Positions 54,904 to 63,954 of a stretch of DNA of 64,000 nucleotides are shown here, in pieces; the first letter of the stretch is position 1; each line of letters starts with the position of its first letter. The DNA comes from Microvirga sp. Lineage in GTDB: Bacteria; Pseudomonadota; Alphaproteobacteria; Rhizobiales; Beijerinckiaceae. A program made the translations under genes and the position numbers. Under the pieces are notes generated by a model, which saw nothing but the letters and a program-made list of their open reading frames with translations, made no database searches and had not been told where the DNA came from. The DNA lies in NCBI RefSeq assembly GCF_014699075.1, contig NZ_JACXAB010000006.1, positions 62,001 through 126,000 of the forward strand. Direction: 5' to 3'.

Positions 54904-55743
54904 TTAGGCCGCCGCGCGTTTTGCCACTGAGCGCACACCCTCGCTCAGCTCTTTCACCAGTTTCGTCACCGCCTCGACGGATCCTGCCGTTGCGCGATCC
55001 TCGGCATCGAGGGTGCCTTTGAGGGCATCGATCAGGGCCGAGCCCACCACGACGCCGTCGGCGCCTTGCGCCACCGCGGCCGCGTGCGCCCCGCTCTTGA
55101 CGCCGAAGCCCACCACCACCGGCAGGGGCGTGTGGCGCTTGATCCGCTCCACGGCCGTGGCGACCTTGCCGAAATCCGGCGTCGCGGCACCCGTGATGCC
55201 GGTGATCGACACGTAATAGACGAAGCCCGCCGTGTTCGTGAGCACCGCCGGCAGGCGCTTGTCGTCGGTGGTCGGGGTGGCCAAGCGGATGAAGGCGAGA
55301 CCGGCCTTGAGGGCCGGCAGGCACAGCTCGTCATCTTCCTCCGGCGGCAGGTCGACGACGATGAGGCCATCGACGCCCGCCTCTTTTGCATCCACCAGGA
55401 AGCGGTCGACGCCGTAGACATAGATCGGGTTGAAATAGCCCATGAGGATCACGGGCGTGTCCCGGTCCTCGGCCCTGAAGCGGCGGATCAGGTCGAGGGT
55501 CTTGACCGTATCCTGCCCCACTTTCAGCGCCCGCAGGCCCGCCGCCTGGATCGCCGGCCCGTCGGCCATCGGATCGGTGAACGGCAGCCCGAACTCGACG
55601 ATGTCGGCCCCGGCCTTCGGCAGGCTCTTGAGGATTTCGAGCGAGGTCTCGGGATCCGGGTCCCCGGCCATCACATAGGTGACGAGAGCGGCGCGGCCTT
55701 CAGCGCGGCACTTCTGGAAACGGGCTTCGATGCGTTGGGTCAT
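54904..55743 (-). CDS. trpA: Tryptophan synthase alpha chain
   Basis: 279-residue TIM barrel cleaving indole-3-glycerol phosphate to indole and G3P. The catalytic Glu is in [18 protein letters not shown]; the Asp-containing loop is [14 protein letters not shown]; the phosphate site is [12 protein letters not shown] and [11 protein letters not shown]. The frame allows ATG at 55743, 55761 or further upstream. 55743 ([17 protein letters not shown]) matches the usual N-terminus but none has a clear ribosome site. It lies 149 bases after trpB; the gap contains a palindromic repeat. Confidence 0.94.
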   Translation of the reverse strand: MTQRIEARFQKCRAEGRAALVTYVMAGDPDPETSLEILKSLPKAGADIVEFGLPFTDPMADGPAIQAAGLRALKVGQDTVKTLDLIRRFRAEDRDTPVILMGYFNPIYVYGVDRFLVDAKEAGVDGLIVVDLPPEEDDELCLPALKAGLAFIRLATPTTDDKRLPAVLTNTAGFVYYVSITGITGAATPDFGKVATAVERIKRHTPLPVVVGFGVKSGAHAAAVAQGADGVVVGSALIDALKGTLDAEDRATAGSVEAVTKLVKELSEGVRSVAKRAAA

Positions 55744-55783
55744 GGGCTGCGTCTTTAGCATGGGACATTCAGAATGAACACGC

Positions 55784-55884
55784 GTGTCATTCCCGGCTGG
55801 AGCGTAGCGGAGGGGAAGGGAATCCACCCCCACGCGCAACGCCATGGATCCCCTTCCCGGCCTTCGGCCGCCGGGGATGACACA
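55784..55884. repeat. Family A-like repeat, divergent variant between trpB and trpA
   Basis: Ends TGTCATTCCC and GGGGATGACA. The left half pairs ATTCCC with GGGAAT across a 23-base loop region and the right half pairs ATCCCC with GGGGAT. The core differs from other copies but the double-hairpin layout and TGTCAT/ATGACA ends are the same. It lies within the trp unit. Confidence 0.65.
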
Positions 55885-55892
55885 GGGTGTTT

Positions 55893-57113
55893 TCAGACGA
55901 TCTTTTCCTGCAAATGCTCGGCGATCTGGAACAGGTCCTTGTCGCCGCGGCCTGAGATGTTGATCACCATCAGGTGGTCCTTGGGCTTCTGCGGCGCGAG
56001 CTCGACGACCTTGGCCAGTGCGTGAGCAGGCTCGAGCGCCGGCAGGATGCCTTCGAGACGCGAGCAGAGCTGGAAGGCGTCGAGCGCCTCGTCATCGGTG
56101 GCGGAGATGTACTGCACCCGGCCCATCTCGTGCAGCCAGGCATGTTCCGGGCCGATGCCGGGATAGTCGAGGCCGGCCGAGATGGAGTGGGCGTCGGCGA
56201 TCTGGCCGTCCTGGTTCATGAGCAGGTAGGTGCGGTTGCCGTGGAGCACGCCGGGGCGACCGCCGGAGAGCGAGGCCGCGTGGAGGTTCGACAGGCCGTG
56301 ACCGGCTGCCTCCACGCCGTAGATCTCCACGTCCTTGTCGTCGAGGAACGGGTGGAACAGCCCGATGGCGTTGGAGCCGCCGCCGATGCAGGCGACGAGC
56401 GAGTCCGGCAGGCGGCCTTCCGCCTGCATCATCTGCTCGCGGGTCTCCTGGCCGATCACGCACTGGAAGTCGCGCACCATGGCCGGGTAAGGATGCGGAC
56501 CCGCCACCGTGCCGATGCAGTAGAAGGTGTCGGCTACGTTGGTGACCCAGTCGCGCAGGGCCTCGTTCATGGCGTCCTTGAGCGTGCGGGTGCCGGACTG
56601 CACGGGCACCACCTTGGCGCCGAGCATGTTCATGCGGAACACGTTGGGCTTCTGCCGCTCCACGTCGACCGCGCCCATGTAGACGATGCATTCCAGGCCG
56701 AAGCGCGCGCACAGCGTGGCGGTGGCCACACCATGCTGGCCGGCGCCGGTTTCGGCGATGATGCGCTTCTTGCCCATGCGGCGGGCGAGAAGGATCTGAC
56801 CCAGCACGTTGTTCACCTTGTGGGCGCCGGTGTGGTTGAGCTCTTCGCGCTTGAAGTAGATTTTTGCCCCGCCAAGATGCTCGGTCATGCGCTCGGCGAA
56901 ATAGAGCGGGCTCGGGCGGCCGATGTAATGGGTCGAGTAACTCGCCATGTCGGCATGGAAGGACGGGTCGTTCCGCGCCTCCTCATAGGCCCTTTCCAGC
57001 TCGAGGATGTTCGGCATCAGGGTTTCGGCGACGAAACGTCCGCCGAACTGGCCGAAATGCCCGCGCTCGTCGGGGCCGGTGCGGTAGGAATTGGGTTGAG
57101 CTTGAGCTGACAC
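55893..57113 (-). CDS. trpB: Tryptophan synthase beta chain
   Basis: 406-residue PLP enzyme condensing indole and serine. The PLP Schiff-base lysine is Lys99 in [24 protein letters not shown] binds the PLP phosphate; [11 protein letters not shown] and [12 protein letters not shown] are family signatures. The GTG start at 57113 is preceded by AGGACAGGCC. trpF lies 57 bases upstream and trpA downstream, giving trpF-trpB-trpA. Confidence 0.96.
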   Translation of the reverse strand: MSAQAQPNSYRTGPDERGHFGQFGGRFVAETLMPNILELERAYEEARNDPSFHADMASYSTHYIGRPSPLYFAERMTEHLGGAKIYFKREELNHTGAHKVNNVLGQILLARRMGKKRIIAETGAGQHGVATATLCARFGLECIVYMGAVDVERQKPNVFRMNMLGAKVVPVQSGTRTLKDAMNEALRDWVTNVADTFYCIGTVAGPHPYPAMVRDFQCVIGQETREQMMQAEGRLPDSLVACIGGGSNAIGLFHPFLDDKDVEIYGVEAAGHGLSNLHAASLSGGRPGVLHGNRTYLLMNQDGQIADAHSISAGLDYPGIGPEHAWLHEMGRVQYISATDDEALDAFQLCSRLEGILPALEPAHALAKVVELAPQKPKDHLMVINISGRGDKDLFQIAEHLQEKIV

Positions 57114-57170
57114 GGCCTGTCCTGCCTTGAAGGTCTTAGAAGCACGCCCGAACAGACGTGCCGTCCTGGT

Positions 57171-57830
57171 CTAGTGACGGGCAGCAGCGAATGCTGTCCG
57201 GGCGGCCCTGATGAAGGCCTCGATCCTGGCCGGATCCTTGAGACCCGGTCCGGTTTCCACCCCCGATGACACATCGACGGCCCTGGGCTTCGTGAGCCGG
57301 ATCGCCTCCGCCACGTTGTCGGGGGTGAGGCCTCCTGACAGCATGAAGGAAACCTTGGGGTCAAGACCGTTCAGCAGCCCCCAGTCGAAGGAGACGCCGT
57401 TGCCGCCGGGCAGAGCCTCGGCGGTGCGGGGCGGCTTGGCATCGAGCAGGATGTGATCGGCGCCGGCATAAGGGCTCAGAGCCTGGAGATCGGACGGCGC
57501 CGCGACGCCGAGGGCCTTCATGACCGGCCGTCTCACCATGGAGCGGATCTCGGCCACGCGCTGAGGTGTCTCGCTCCCATGCAGCTGGATCAGGTCGGGA
57601 TTGATGGCCTCCACCGCCTGGGCAATGTCCTCATCGCCCGGGTTGACCAGAAGGACGACGCGCTGCGCCCTGCCCTTGGCCTGCAAGGCCAGACGGTGGC
57701 CGAGGTTGAGGCTGACGTGGCGGGGGCTCTTCGGGTACCGCACGAAGCCGACCATGTCCGCGCCTGCGCTCAGGGCGGCATCGAGGGTTTCGGGCGTGGA
57801 GAGCCCGCAGATTTTCACCAGGTTATCCAT
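57171..57830 (-). CDS. trpF: Phosphoribosylanthranilate isomerase
   Basis: 219-residue TIM barrel, third step from chorismate to tryptophan. The catalytic Cys is in LVKICGLSTPETLDAAL at the N-terminus and the general acid Asp is in HILLDAKPPRT. Phosphate loops are FMLSGGLTPDNV and AVDVSSGVETGPGLKD. ATG at 57830 gives the standard start and length; the open frame extends upstream without support. It starts 11 bases after the upstream dehydrogenase-like gene ends. Confidence 0.94.
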   Translation of the reverse strand: MDNLVKICGLSTPETLDAALSAGADMVGFVRYPKSPRHVSLNLGHRLALQAKGRAQRVVLLVNPGDEDIAQAVEAINPDLIQLHGSETPQRVAEIRSMVRRPVMKALGVAAPSDLQALSPYAGADHILLDAKPPRTAEALPGGNGVSFDWGLLNGLDPKVSFMLSGGLTPDNVAEAIRLTKPRAVDVSSGVETGPGLKDPARIEAFIRAARTAFAAARH

Positions 57831-57841
57831 GAGGAGTGCTT

Positions 57842-58789
57842 TTACACCGATTTCGCCAGCGAGCGCCACACCACCATCGCCGCAGCCAGATCCTCCAGCG
57901 CAGTGCCCACGGATTTGAACGCGGTGATAGCCTGCGGATCGCGGCGTGGCGCGCTGCGGCAAAGATCGGTCAGGGTGCCGCGCACATGGCTCTCGGAGAT
58001 CGCGCCGCTCTGGAGCGATACGGCCACGTCGCCGCCCTCGGACTTGGCCGCCGGGGTGTCGATGTAGACCTGAGCCCGGCGCAGGGCCTCGTCGTCGGCC
58101 TCGCGCATCTTGAGATTGAAGGCGCCCACGAGGTCGAGATGCGCCCCCTCCTTGAGCCAAGCGCCCTTGACGACGGGCGCGGTGGAGAGCGTCGCGCAGG
58201 AGACGAGATCGGCCCCGCGCACGGCCGCCTCCAGATCGGCCACGGCAGTCACGGGCAGGCCCTCAGTCCTGAGTTCCGCCGCGAGGCTTTCGGCCTTCTC
58301 GGGCCGGTGGTTCCAGAGCGCCACCTCGCGGATCGGCCGCTGGCTCATATGGGCCCGGATCAGGAAAGGCGCGAGCGCCCCGGCCCCGACCATCACCATG
58401 CGGCTTGCATCCTCGCGGGCGAGGTAGCGGGCTGCCAGCGCCGATGCCGCTGCGGTGCGCCAGACGGTGAGGCGCGCCCCGTCGAGAACGGAAACCGGCT
58501 CACCCGTGCTGCCGTCCATCAGCAGATACGAGCCCATCACGCTGGGCAGGCTCCTGGCGCCGTTCTCGGGAAAGACCGTGACAATCTTCACGCCGAGGAA
58601 GCCGTCCTGCATGGCAGGCCCGGTCCAGGACGGCATGAGCAGGAGCGTGCCATGCGCGCCCGGACGCTCGATCTCGTGGTGATGCCGGACCGGGGTGACC
58701 ATGTTGCCGCGAAACGCCTCGGCCAGGGCCTCGATCAGGGCCGGAAATGTGAGAACCTGATCGATCTCGGCAGAGGTGACGACGCGCAT
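57842..58789 (-). CDS. Ornithine cyclodeaminase/mu-crystallin family protein
   Basis: 315 residues, NAD(P)-binding. The dinucleotide motif is MVMVGAGALAPFLIRA. VKIVTVFPENGARSLPSV and LLMDGSTGEPVSVLDG, with ARLTVWRTAAASALAARYL, are hallmarks of the family. Members include ornithine cyclodeaminase, alanine dehydrogenase (archaeal), ketimine reductases and pyrroline-2-carboxylate reductases, so the substrate is open. It is inserted between lapA and trpF with short spacings (9 and 11 bases), so it is probably co-transcribed. Confidence 0.83.
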   Translation of the reverse strand: MRVVTSAEIDQVLTFPALIEALAEAFRGNMVTPVRHHHEIERPGAHGTLLLMPSWTGPAMQDGFLGVKIVTVFPENGARSLPSVMGSYLLMDGSTGEPVSVLDGARLTVWRTAAASALAARYLAREDASRMVMVGAGALAPFLIRAHMSQRPIREVALWNHRPEKAESLAAELRTEGLPVTAVADLEAAVRGADLVSCATLSTAPVVKGAWLKEGAHLDLVGAFNLKMREADDEALRRAQVYIDTPAAKSEGGDVAVSLQSGAISESHVRGTLTDLCRSAPRRDPQAITAFKSVGTALEDLAAAMVVWRSLAKSV

Positions 58790-58798
58790 GGGATTGTC

Positions 58799-59149
58799 TT
58801 AGATGCTTCGGGCCTGGGAAGGAATCGTGGCCGGCAGGTTCGTGTTCGAGGGCGTCTGCGCCTTCAGGCGCTCGGTCTCGTAGCGCAGCTGCCGGGTCTC
58901 GCGCCTGAGCTTCCGGCGAGTCTTGCGGTTCTTGCCTTGAGCGAGCCAGCTCGCCGTGCCGCCGATCACCACGCCCAGCATCACGGCCGCGAAGATGACG
59001 GCAAACAGGGGCAGCTGGAACGCGAATTCCGGCGCTTCCTTCGAGAATGGGTCGAGGGACAGGGTCACCGGGGCCCGGTTCGCCACGGCGAGCAGGACGA
59101 TCAGGATGGCGACCGGCAGGAGAATGAGCGCCTTCAGAAAGCGAATCAC
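58799..59149 (-). CDS. lapA: LapA-domain (lipopolysaccharide assembly protein A-like) membrane protein
   Basis: 116-residue inner-membrane protein with two hydrophobic helices: FLKALILLPVAILIVLLAVAN at the N-terminus and LPLFAVIFAAVMLGVVIGG at about 46-64. A basic cytoplasmic coiled tail follows (NRKTRRKLRRETRQLRYETE). NRAPVTLSLDPFS between the helices is typical of LapA (DUF1049). GTG at 59149 is preferred because GAGAGG ends 5 bases before it; the GTG two codons earlier overlaps that site. Located directly after ihfB, as in many proteobacteria. Confidence 0.85.
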   Translation of the reverse strand: MIRFLKALILLPVAILIVLLAVANRAPVTLSLDPFSKEAPEFAFQLPLFAVIFAAVMLGVVIGGTASWLAQGKNRKTRRKLRRETRQLRYETERLKAQTPSNTNLPATIPSQARSI

Positions 59150-59178
59150 GAACACCTCTCGAGAATTGTTGGCGAGAA

Positions 59179-59493
59179 TTACTGGGCCGCCGCCGCCTTC
59201 ATCACCTTCGGAGCCGGAGCATTGAGACGCTGACGCATTTCCTTGCCCGTCTTGAAGACCGGGACGACCTTCTCAGAAATGGAAACGGATTCGCCCGTGC
59301 GCGGGTTGCGGCCCGTGCGGGCATCCCGCTTCTTGACCGAAAACGCCCCGAAGCCGCGCAGCTCCACCCGGTCGCCCCGGGACAGCGCATCCGCGATGGT
59401 GTCGAGGATCGCGTTCACGATCTTCTCCACGTCGCGCTGGTAGAGATGCGGGTTCTGCTCAGCGATCTTGAGCACGAGTTCGGATTTTATCAT
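59179..59493 (-). CDS. ihfB: Integration host factor beta subunit
   Basis: 104-residue DNA-bending HU/IHF protein. The beta-arm region is [20 protein letters not shown] with [10 protein letters not shown], where the proline intercalates into the minor groove. The N-terminus [19 protein letters not shown] matches IHF-beta rather than HU. Downstream of sppA and rpsA, an order conserved across proteobacteria. The C-terminus is extended with an Ala-rich tail ([11 protein letters not shown]). Confidence 0.94.
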   Translation of the reverse strand: MIKSELVLKIAEQNPHLYQRDVEKIVNAILDTIADALSRGDRVELRGFGAFSVKKRDARTGRNPRTGESVSISEKVVPVFKTGKEMRQRLNAPAPKVMKAAAAQ

Positions 59494-59519
59494 GGATGAG
59501 CTATATCTTTGACGTTGCT

Positions 59520-60485
59520 TTATTTTTCCAAAGGTTGCCAGACAGCCAGGAGGCCGTCAAGCCGCGCGATCTCGGCTTGAGCCGATGTGCGGCGCATGGC
59601 TTCGGCCACCTGCTCGAAGCCGAAGAGATCGGCCATCGTAGCGCTCGCGGCGAAAATCGAGAGATCCCGATCCGATCTCGGCTCCCAATCGCGAATCGGC
59701 AGGTCCTTGGCCACGCCCTTCTCCTGTTCGAGCCAGGCGACCGCGTCACGCTCGCTGCCGATCCTGTCGATGAGCTTGAGGGGCACGGCCTGGCGGCCGC
59801 TGAACACCTGACCGGTGGACGCGGTGGAGAGTTCGCCCTCGTTCAGGCGGCGGCGCTCGCGCACCAGATTCTTGAACCAGTCATAGGTGTCGTTGACCAC
59901 CGCCTGCATGGCGGCCCGCGCCTCCGGCGAGGTGGGCGTAAACGGGTTCGGCTCGGCCTTCAGGGGCGCGGACTTCACCGCCTCCATCTTCACGCCGATC
60001 TGGCCCATCAGGCCCGTGAGGTCGGGATATTGGAAAAGCACGCCGATGGAGCCCACGATCGAGGTCTCGCGGGCCACGATGTAGTCGGTGGCCAGGGCCG
60101 TGATGTAGCCGCCGGAGGCTGCGGTGCCGTCCACGAAGGTGACGACAGGCTTCTTCTCGGCGAGGCGGCGGATGTTACGGAAGAGCTCTTCCGAGCCCGT
60201 GGTGGTGCCGCCGGGGCTGTTGATGGAGATCACCACGCCGGAGACCGCACTCGAATCGCCCACCCGGCGCATCAGGTCGGCGAGGCGCTGGTTGCCGGTG
60301 ATCACACCGTCGACGGAGATGCGGGCGATCTGGTTCTGGATCGTGCCATAGCCCGCCCGGTCGGCGGCGGCATAGCCGATGGCCGCGACGGCAGCGATCA
60401 GCCCGGAGAATCCCGCCACCCGCCAGAAGGAGAGCTTGCGGCGCAGGCGGCGGCGGTCGGCAATGGCTTCGGCATCGATGGACAT
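59520..60485 (-). CDS. sppA: Signal peptide peptidase SppA (short form)
   Basis: 321-residue inner-membrane serine protease that degrades cleaved signal peptides. The N-terminal anchor is [20 protein letters not shown] (about 24-43). The catalytic serine is in [38 protein letters not shown] precedes it, and [13 protein letters not shown] holds the region near the catalytic lysine. About half the size of E. coli SppA, as usual for 36-kDa types. ihfB follows after 26 bases; rpsA is upstream. Confidence 0.92.
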   Translation of the reverse strand: MSIDAEAIADRRRLRRKLSFWRVAGFSGLIAAVAAIGYAAADRAGYGTIQNQIARISVDGVITGNQRLADLMRRVGDSSAVSGVVISINSPGGTTTGSEELFRNIRRLAEKKPVVTFVDGTAASGGYITALATDYIVARETSIVGSIGVLFQYPDLTGLMGQIGVKMEAVKSAPLKAEPNPFTPTSPEARAAMQAVVNDTYDWFKNLVRERRRLNEGELSTASTGQVFSGRQAVPLKLIDRIGSERDAVAWLEQEKGVAKDLPIRDWEPRSDRDLSIFAASATMADLFGFEQVAEAMRRTSAQAEIARLDGLLAVWQPLEK

Positions 60486-60691
60486 CGTTTGGTCTCTCGA
60501 AATCGTATGCGCTGGGTTCGCACCGGGTGCGGGGGGAGCACCCTATTGCGAAGCCAGATAGGGCGGCAAGACAGGGGGCCAACAAAAAACCGCATGAAGC
60601 TTTGCGGGCTCAGATGCGCCCGGCTCGTCAAGAACATGGCGCAATCTTCCCTCCCCCTTGCGGGGAGGGGAACTGCCTTTCGGACAACTCC

Positions 60692-60724
60692 AAACAAAAA
60701 TCCCCGGGCTTTCGGCCCGGGGAT
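60692..60724 (-). terminator. Rho-independent terminator of rpsA
   Basis: A 10-bp stem ATCCCCGGGC/GCCCGGGGAT with a 5-base loop (60700-60709 and 60715-60724). On the minus strand it is followed by TTTTTGTTT. It starts 28 bases after the rpsA stop. A second GC hairpin, CTCCCC-CTTGC-GGGGAG type, lies at about 60653-60668 between it and sppA. Confidence 0.88.
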
Positions 60725-60752
60725 CCATTAAACCCTGACGTGCAGAGTTGGA

Positions 60753-62450
60753 TTACTTCTTGCCGGCCTTGTTCAGGGCGGCGCCGAGGATGTCGCCGAG
60801 CGACGCACCCGAATCGGCCGAGCCGTACTGAGCCATGGCTTCCTTCTCCTCAGCGACCTCGAGGGCCTTGATGGAGACGGTCACGCGGCGGGCCTTGCGG
60901 TCGAACTGCGTGACGCGGGCATCGAGCTTCTCGCCGGCGGCGAAGCGCTCGGGGCGCTGGTCGGCGCGGTCACGAGCGAGCTCGTTGCGCTTGATGAAGG
61001 TGGAGAGGTCGGTGTCGACGATCTTCACTTCCAGGCCGCCGTCCTTCACCTCGAGAACCTCGCAGGTGACGATCTGGCCCTTCTTCAGCTCGCCGGCTTC
61101 GGCGAAGGGATCGCCGGCCAGCTGCTTGATGCCGAGCGAGATGCGCTCCTTCTCGACGTCCACGTCGAGAACCTGAGCGCGCACGACGTCGCCCTTCTTG
61201 AAGTCGTCGATGACCTGCTCGCCCGGACGGTTCCAGTCGAGGTCCGAGAGGTGGACCATGCCGTCGACGTCGTTCTCGAGGCCGATGAACAGACCGAACT
61301 CGGTCTTGTTCTTCACCTCGCCCTCGACCTCGGTGCCGACAGGGTGCTTCTCGGCGAAGGCCTCCCACGGGTTCTGGAGCGTCTGCTTCAGGCCCAGCGA
61401 GATGCGGCGCTTCACCTGATCGACCTCAAGGATCACGACCTCAACCTCCTGCGAGGTGGAGATGATCTTGCCCGGGTGGACGTTCTTCTTCGTCCAGGAC
61501 ATCTCGGAGACGTGGATCAGGCCTTCGATGCCGGGCTCGAGCTCGACGAACGCACCGTAATCGGTGATGTTCGTGACGCGGCCCTTCAGCTTTGCCTGAA
61601 CCGGGTAGCGGGCGGCGATGCCCTCCCACGGATCGGCCAGCAGCTGCTTGATGCCCAGCGAGATGCGGTGCGTCTCGTGGTTGATCTTGATGATCTTCAC
61701 CTTCACCGTCTGGCCGATGGTTACGACCTCGGACGGATGGTTGACGCGGCGCCATGCCATGTCGGTGACGTGCAGCAGGCCGTCGATGCCGCCGAGGTCA
61801 ACGAACGCACCGTACTCGGTGATGTTCTTGACCACGCCGTCGATGACCTGACCCTCTTCGAGGTTCGCCACGAGCTCGGAACGCTGCTCGGCGCGGCTCT
61901 CTTCGAGGACCGTGCGGCGCGACACGACGATGTTGCCGCGGCGGCGATCCATCTTGAGGATCTGGAACGGCTGAGCCACGCCCATGAGCGGGGTGACGTC
62001 GCGCACCGGGCGGATGTCGACCTGGGAGCGCGGCAGGAACGCCACGGCGCCGTCGAGGTCGACGGTGTAGCCGCCCTTCACCTGGTTGAAGATGGTGCCG
62101 TTGACGCGCTCCTGGGCCTCGAAGGCCTTCTCGAGCTTCACCCACGACTCTTCGCGGCGGGCCTTGTCACGGGAGATGACGGCCTCGCCCAGGGCATTCT
62201 CGATGCGCTCGACATAGACCTCGACCTCGTCGCCGACGACCACGGTCTGGTCGCGGTTCGGGCCGGCAAATTCTTTCAGGGCGACGCGACCTTCGGTCTT
62301 GGCGCCGATATCGATGACCGCGACGTCTTTCTCGATCGCGACCACCTTGCCCTTCACGACCGAGCCTTCGCTGATCTCGTTCGTGCGGAAGGATTCTTCG
62401 AGCAGGGCCGCGAAATCTTCACGGCTCGGCTGTTGCAAAGCTGCAGACAT
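60753..62450 (-). CDS. rpsA: 30S ribosomal protein S1
   Basis: 565 residues with six S1 RNA-binding repeats. The first begins EGSVVKGKVVAIEKDVAVID; later ones contain GVVKNITEYGAFVDLGGIDG, GRVTNITDYGAFVELEPGI, GEVKNKTEFGLFIGLENDV. It delivers mRNA to the ribosome. ATG at 62450 with AGGAG 5 bases upstream is chosen over an upstream start in the leader. The C-terminus ends SLGDILGAALNKAGKK. The usual upstream partner cmk is not present here. Confidence 0.97.
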   Translation of the reverse strand: MSAALQQPSREDFAALLEESFRTNEISEGSVVKGKVVAIEKDVAVIDIGAKTEGRVALKEFAGPNRDQTVVVGDEVEVYVERIENALGEAVISRDKARREESWVKLEKAFEAQERVNGTIFNQVKGGYTVDLDGAVAFLPRSQVDIRPVRDVTPLMGVAQPFQILKMDRRRGNIVVSRRTVLEESRAEQRSELVANLEEGQVIDGVVKNITEYGAFVDLGGIDGLLHVTDMAWRRVNHPSEVVTIGQTVKVKIIKINHETHRISLGIKQLLADPWEGIAARYPVQAKLKGRVTNITDYGAFVELEPGIEGLIHVSEMSWTKKNVHPGKIISTSQEVEVVILEVDQVKRRISLGLKQTLQNPWEAFAEKHPVGTEVEGEVKNKTEFGLFIGLENDVDGMVHLSDLDWNRPGEQVIDDFKKGDVVRAQVLDVDVEKERISLGIKQLAGDPFAEAGELKKGQIVTCEVLEVKDGGLEVKIVDTDLSTFIKRNELARDRADQRPERFAAGEKLDARVTQFDRKARRVTVSIKALEVAEEKEAMAQYGSADSGASLGDILGAALNKAGKK

Positions 62451-62745
62451 AGGTTCTCCTGAATGGCCCTCGTTCAAGGGGCAACGCCGGCGGCTCGTGT
62501 TAACGGGCCGTTTCCAGCCGCCGCTGCCTGAGACGCCCCTTCAGGGCCATGTCCCGGGCATGCTGCTCATCCGAGCAGGCCGGCGTATCATCAGCGGATG
62601 GAAACGCTTGGTCCGACAGGGTTTCTCGGAACGCCGCGAGGGCGCGGAACACGCACCCTGACAATCGAAACCGTCACTGTCCTGTCGGATTGGGGGTTGT
62701 CTTAACCCAATTGGCCCCGGATCACAAGGGTTTCAACCCTTTGGC
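62451..62745. other. Intergenic/leader region upstream of rpsA
   Basis: About 295 bases. It contains several dyads: TGCTC-ATCC-GAGCA at 62564-62577, GGGTT-GTCTT-AACCC near 62692-62706 and AAGGGT-TTCA-ACCCTT at 62726-62741. The last could end the upstream hypothetical gene, though no T-run follows. A structured rpsA leader with autoregulation by S1 is possible but unproven. No gene seen. Confidence 0.45.
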
Positions 62746-63246
62746 TCAGGGAACATCAAGCTCATCGGGAAAAGCCGGCAGAGCATCGTTATCGATACGT
62801 CGCCACCAGTCATTATCGACGTGAGCAAAATTCGAACAGGTTACGGCAAGGAGCTCTTTCTCTCCTCTCTTCACGACAAGCCCATCCTCTTCATGCCCGG
62901 AGCCTATAAATCGATAGACCGTGTAACGAATGCCGTTCCTGATGAAACGTACGTAACTGTATCCCCCGCCACCCTGCAAAGCCAGGCCGCCGGTAAATGC
63001 CTCATGCGGAGCGACAGGCCTCTCAGGATAGCTCAGCTCAACCCACCCGATCCGCCCGAATCTGTATTGAAGGGTGCCAAATGAGAAGGAGCGGTCCGCG
63101 GAGGCACACAAAGAGACGGTCTTCCCGCCTACCGTGCAGGTGAACACAGTCGCTTCGCCAGAGCTACAATGGGATTTCGATGGTCCCGCAACCACCGAAC
63201 TGGAGACCAGCACGGCTCCCAACGTTGCAATCCCCAGGCCGCGCAT
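62746..63246 (-). CDS. Secreted hypothetical protein
   Basis: 166 residues. The signal peptide MRGLGIATLGAVLVSSSVVAG is followed by a mature region with cysteines in SHCSSGEATVFTCTVGGKTVSLCASA and a late Cys in LLAVTCSN, suggesting two disulfides in the periplasm. The rest is rich in aromatic and glycine residues (ALQGGGGYSYVRFIRNGIRY), with a beta-rich look. ATG at 63246 has AAGGA 7 bases upstream and is preferred over the upstream GTG. GC content looks lower than in its neighbours. No function recognised. Confidence 0.7.
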   Translation of the reverse strand: MRGLGIATLGAVLVSSSVVAGPSKSHCSSGEATVFTCTVGGKTVSLCASADRSFSFGTLQYRFGRIGWVELSYPERPVAPHEAFTGGLALQGGGGYSYVRFIRNGIRYTVYRFIGSGHEEDGLVVKRGEKELLAVTCSNFAHVDNDWWRRIDNDALPAFPDELDVP

Positions 63247-63324
63247 GAGCTTATCCTTCGCTCTTCGTAGCACAGGATTTTAAACCTCAATGAGGAAGAA
63301 GCAAAGCACTCCCGACGCCGACGT

Positions 63325-63954
63325 TCAGGCAGGCGCCTGCCCGCGCCGCGCCTGGGTCACGGCCCAATCCAGGGCCTGTACGAGCCGGTCGTTGCCCCAG
63401 AACATCTCCCCGTCCTCGGCAAAGAAAGTGGGCGCGCCGAAGAGGCCCCGCGACTGCACCTCCTCGCCCATCCGGCGGAGGCGCATCTTGTTGGCCTCGC
63501 CCCCCGCCTCGACGATGACGGCCCCGGCGTCCAGGCCCAAGGCGGTCAGGATGTCCTTGACCACCTGCGGGTCGGCGATGTCGCGGCATTCCGCGAACTG
63601 GGCCGTATAGACAGCCCGGGTGAAGGCCGGGGTCCAGCCCCGGTCGGAGCCGAGAAGCGCGACCCGGGCGGCCAGGAGCCCGTTCTGCGGGAAGGTTTCG
63701 GGCCGGTAGAAGGGCAGCCCGAGCCGCGCCGCCTCCCGCTCCATGTCGCGCCACATGTAGCGCCCCTTGGCCGGGTACAGGCTGAAAGGCGAGTTGTCCC
63801 ACCCCTGCGCCTTGAAGATCGGCCCGAGCAGGAACGGCCGCCACACGAGCTCCACCCCGGCCGCTTCCGCCGCCGCCTCGATGCGCATGGCCGCGAGATA
63901 GGAATAGGTCGAGGCGAACTCGTACCAGAATTCGAGAACCGGCTGACGATGCAT
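63325..63954 (-). CDS. 2-hydroxychromene-2-carboxylate isomerase-like (DsbA-fold) protein
   Basis: 209 residues with a thioredoxin/DsbA fold. The N-terminal PVLEFWYEFASTYSYLAAMR matches HCCA isomerases, where a serine replaces the thioredoxin cysteine and glutathione is bound. WRPFLLGPIFKAQGW and the C-terminal FGAPTFFAEDGEMFWGNDRL (cis-proline region) are typical. ATG at 63954 with AAGGACGCCC upstream. Naphthalene-type catabolic genes are absent, so a general glutathione-dependent isomerase or transferase role is more likely. Positions 63955-64000 hold only its upstream region. Confidence 0.83.
   Translation of the reverse strand: MHRQPVLEFWYEFASTYSYLAAMRIEAAAEAAGVELVWRPFLLGPIFKAQGWDNSPFSLYPAKGRYMWRDMEREAARLGLPFYRPETFPQNGLLAARVALLGSDRGWTPAFTRAVYTAQFAECRDIADPQVVKDILTALGLDAGAVIVEAGGEANKMRLRRMGEEVQSRGLFGAPTFFAEDGEMFWGNDRLVQALDWAVTQARRGQAPA

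Noticed and set aside
57836..59233. 465-codon plus-strand frame
   Set aside because: Antisense to the cyclodeaminase-like and lapA genes; no coding features.
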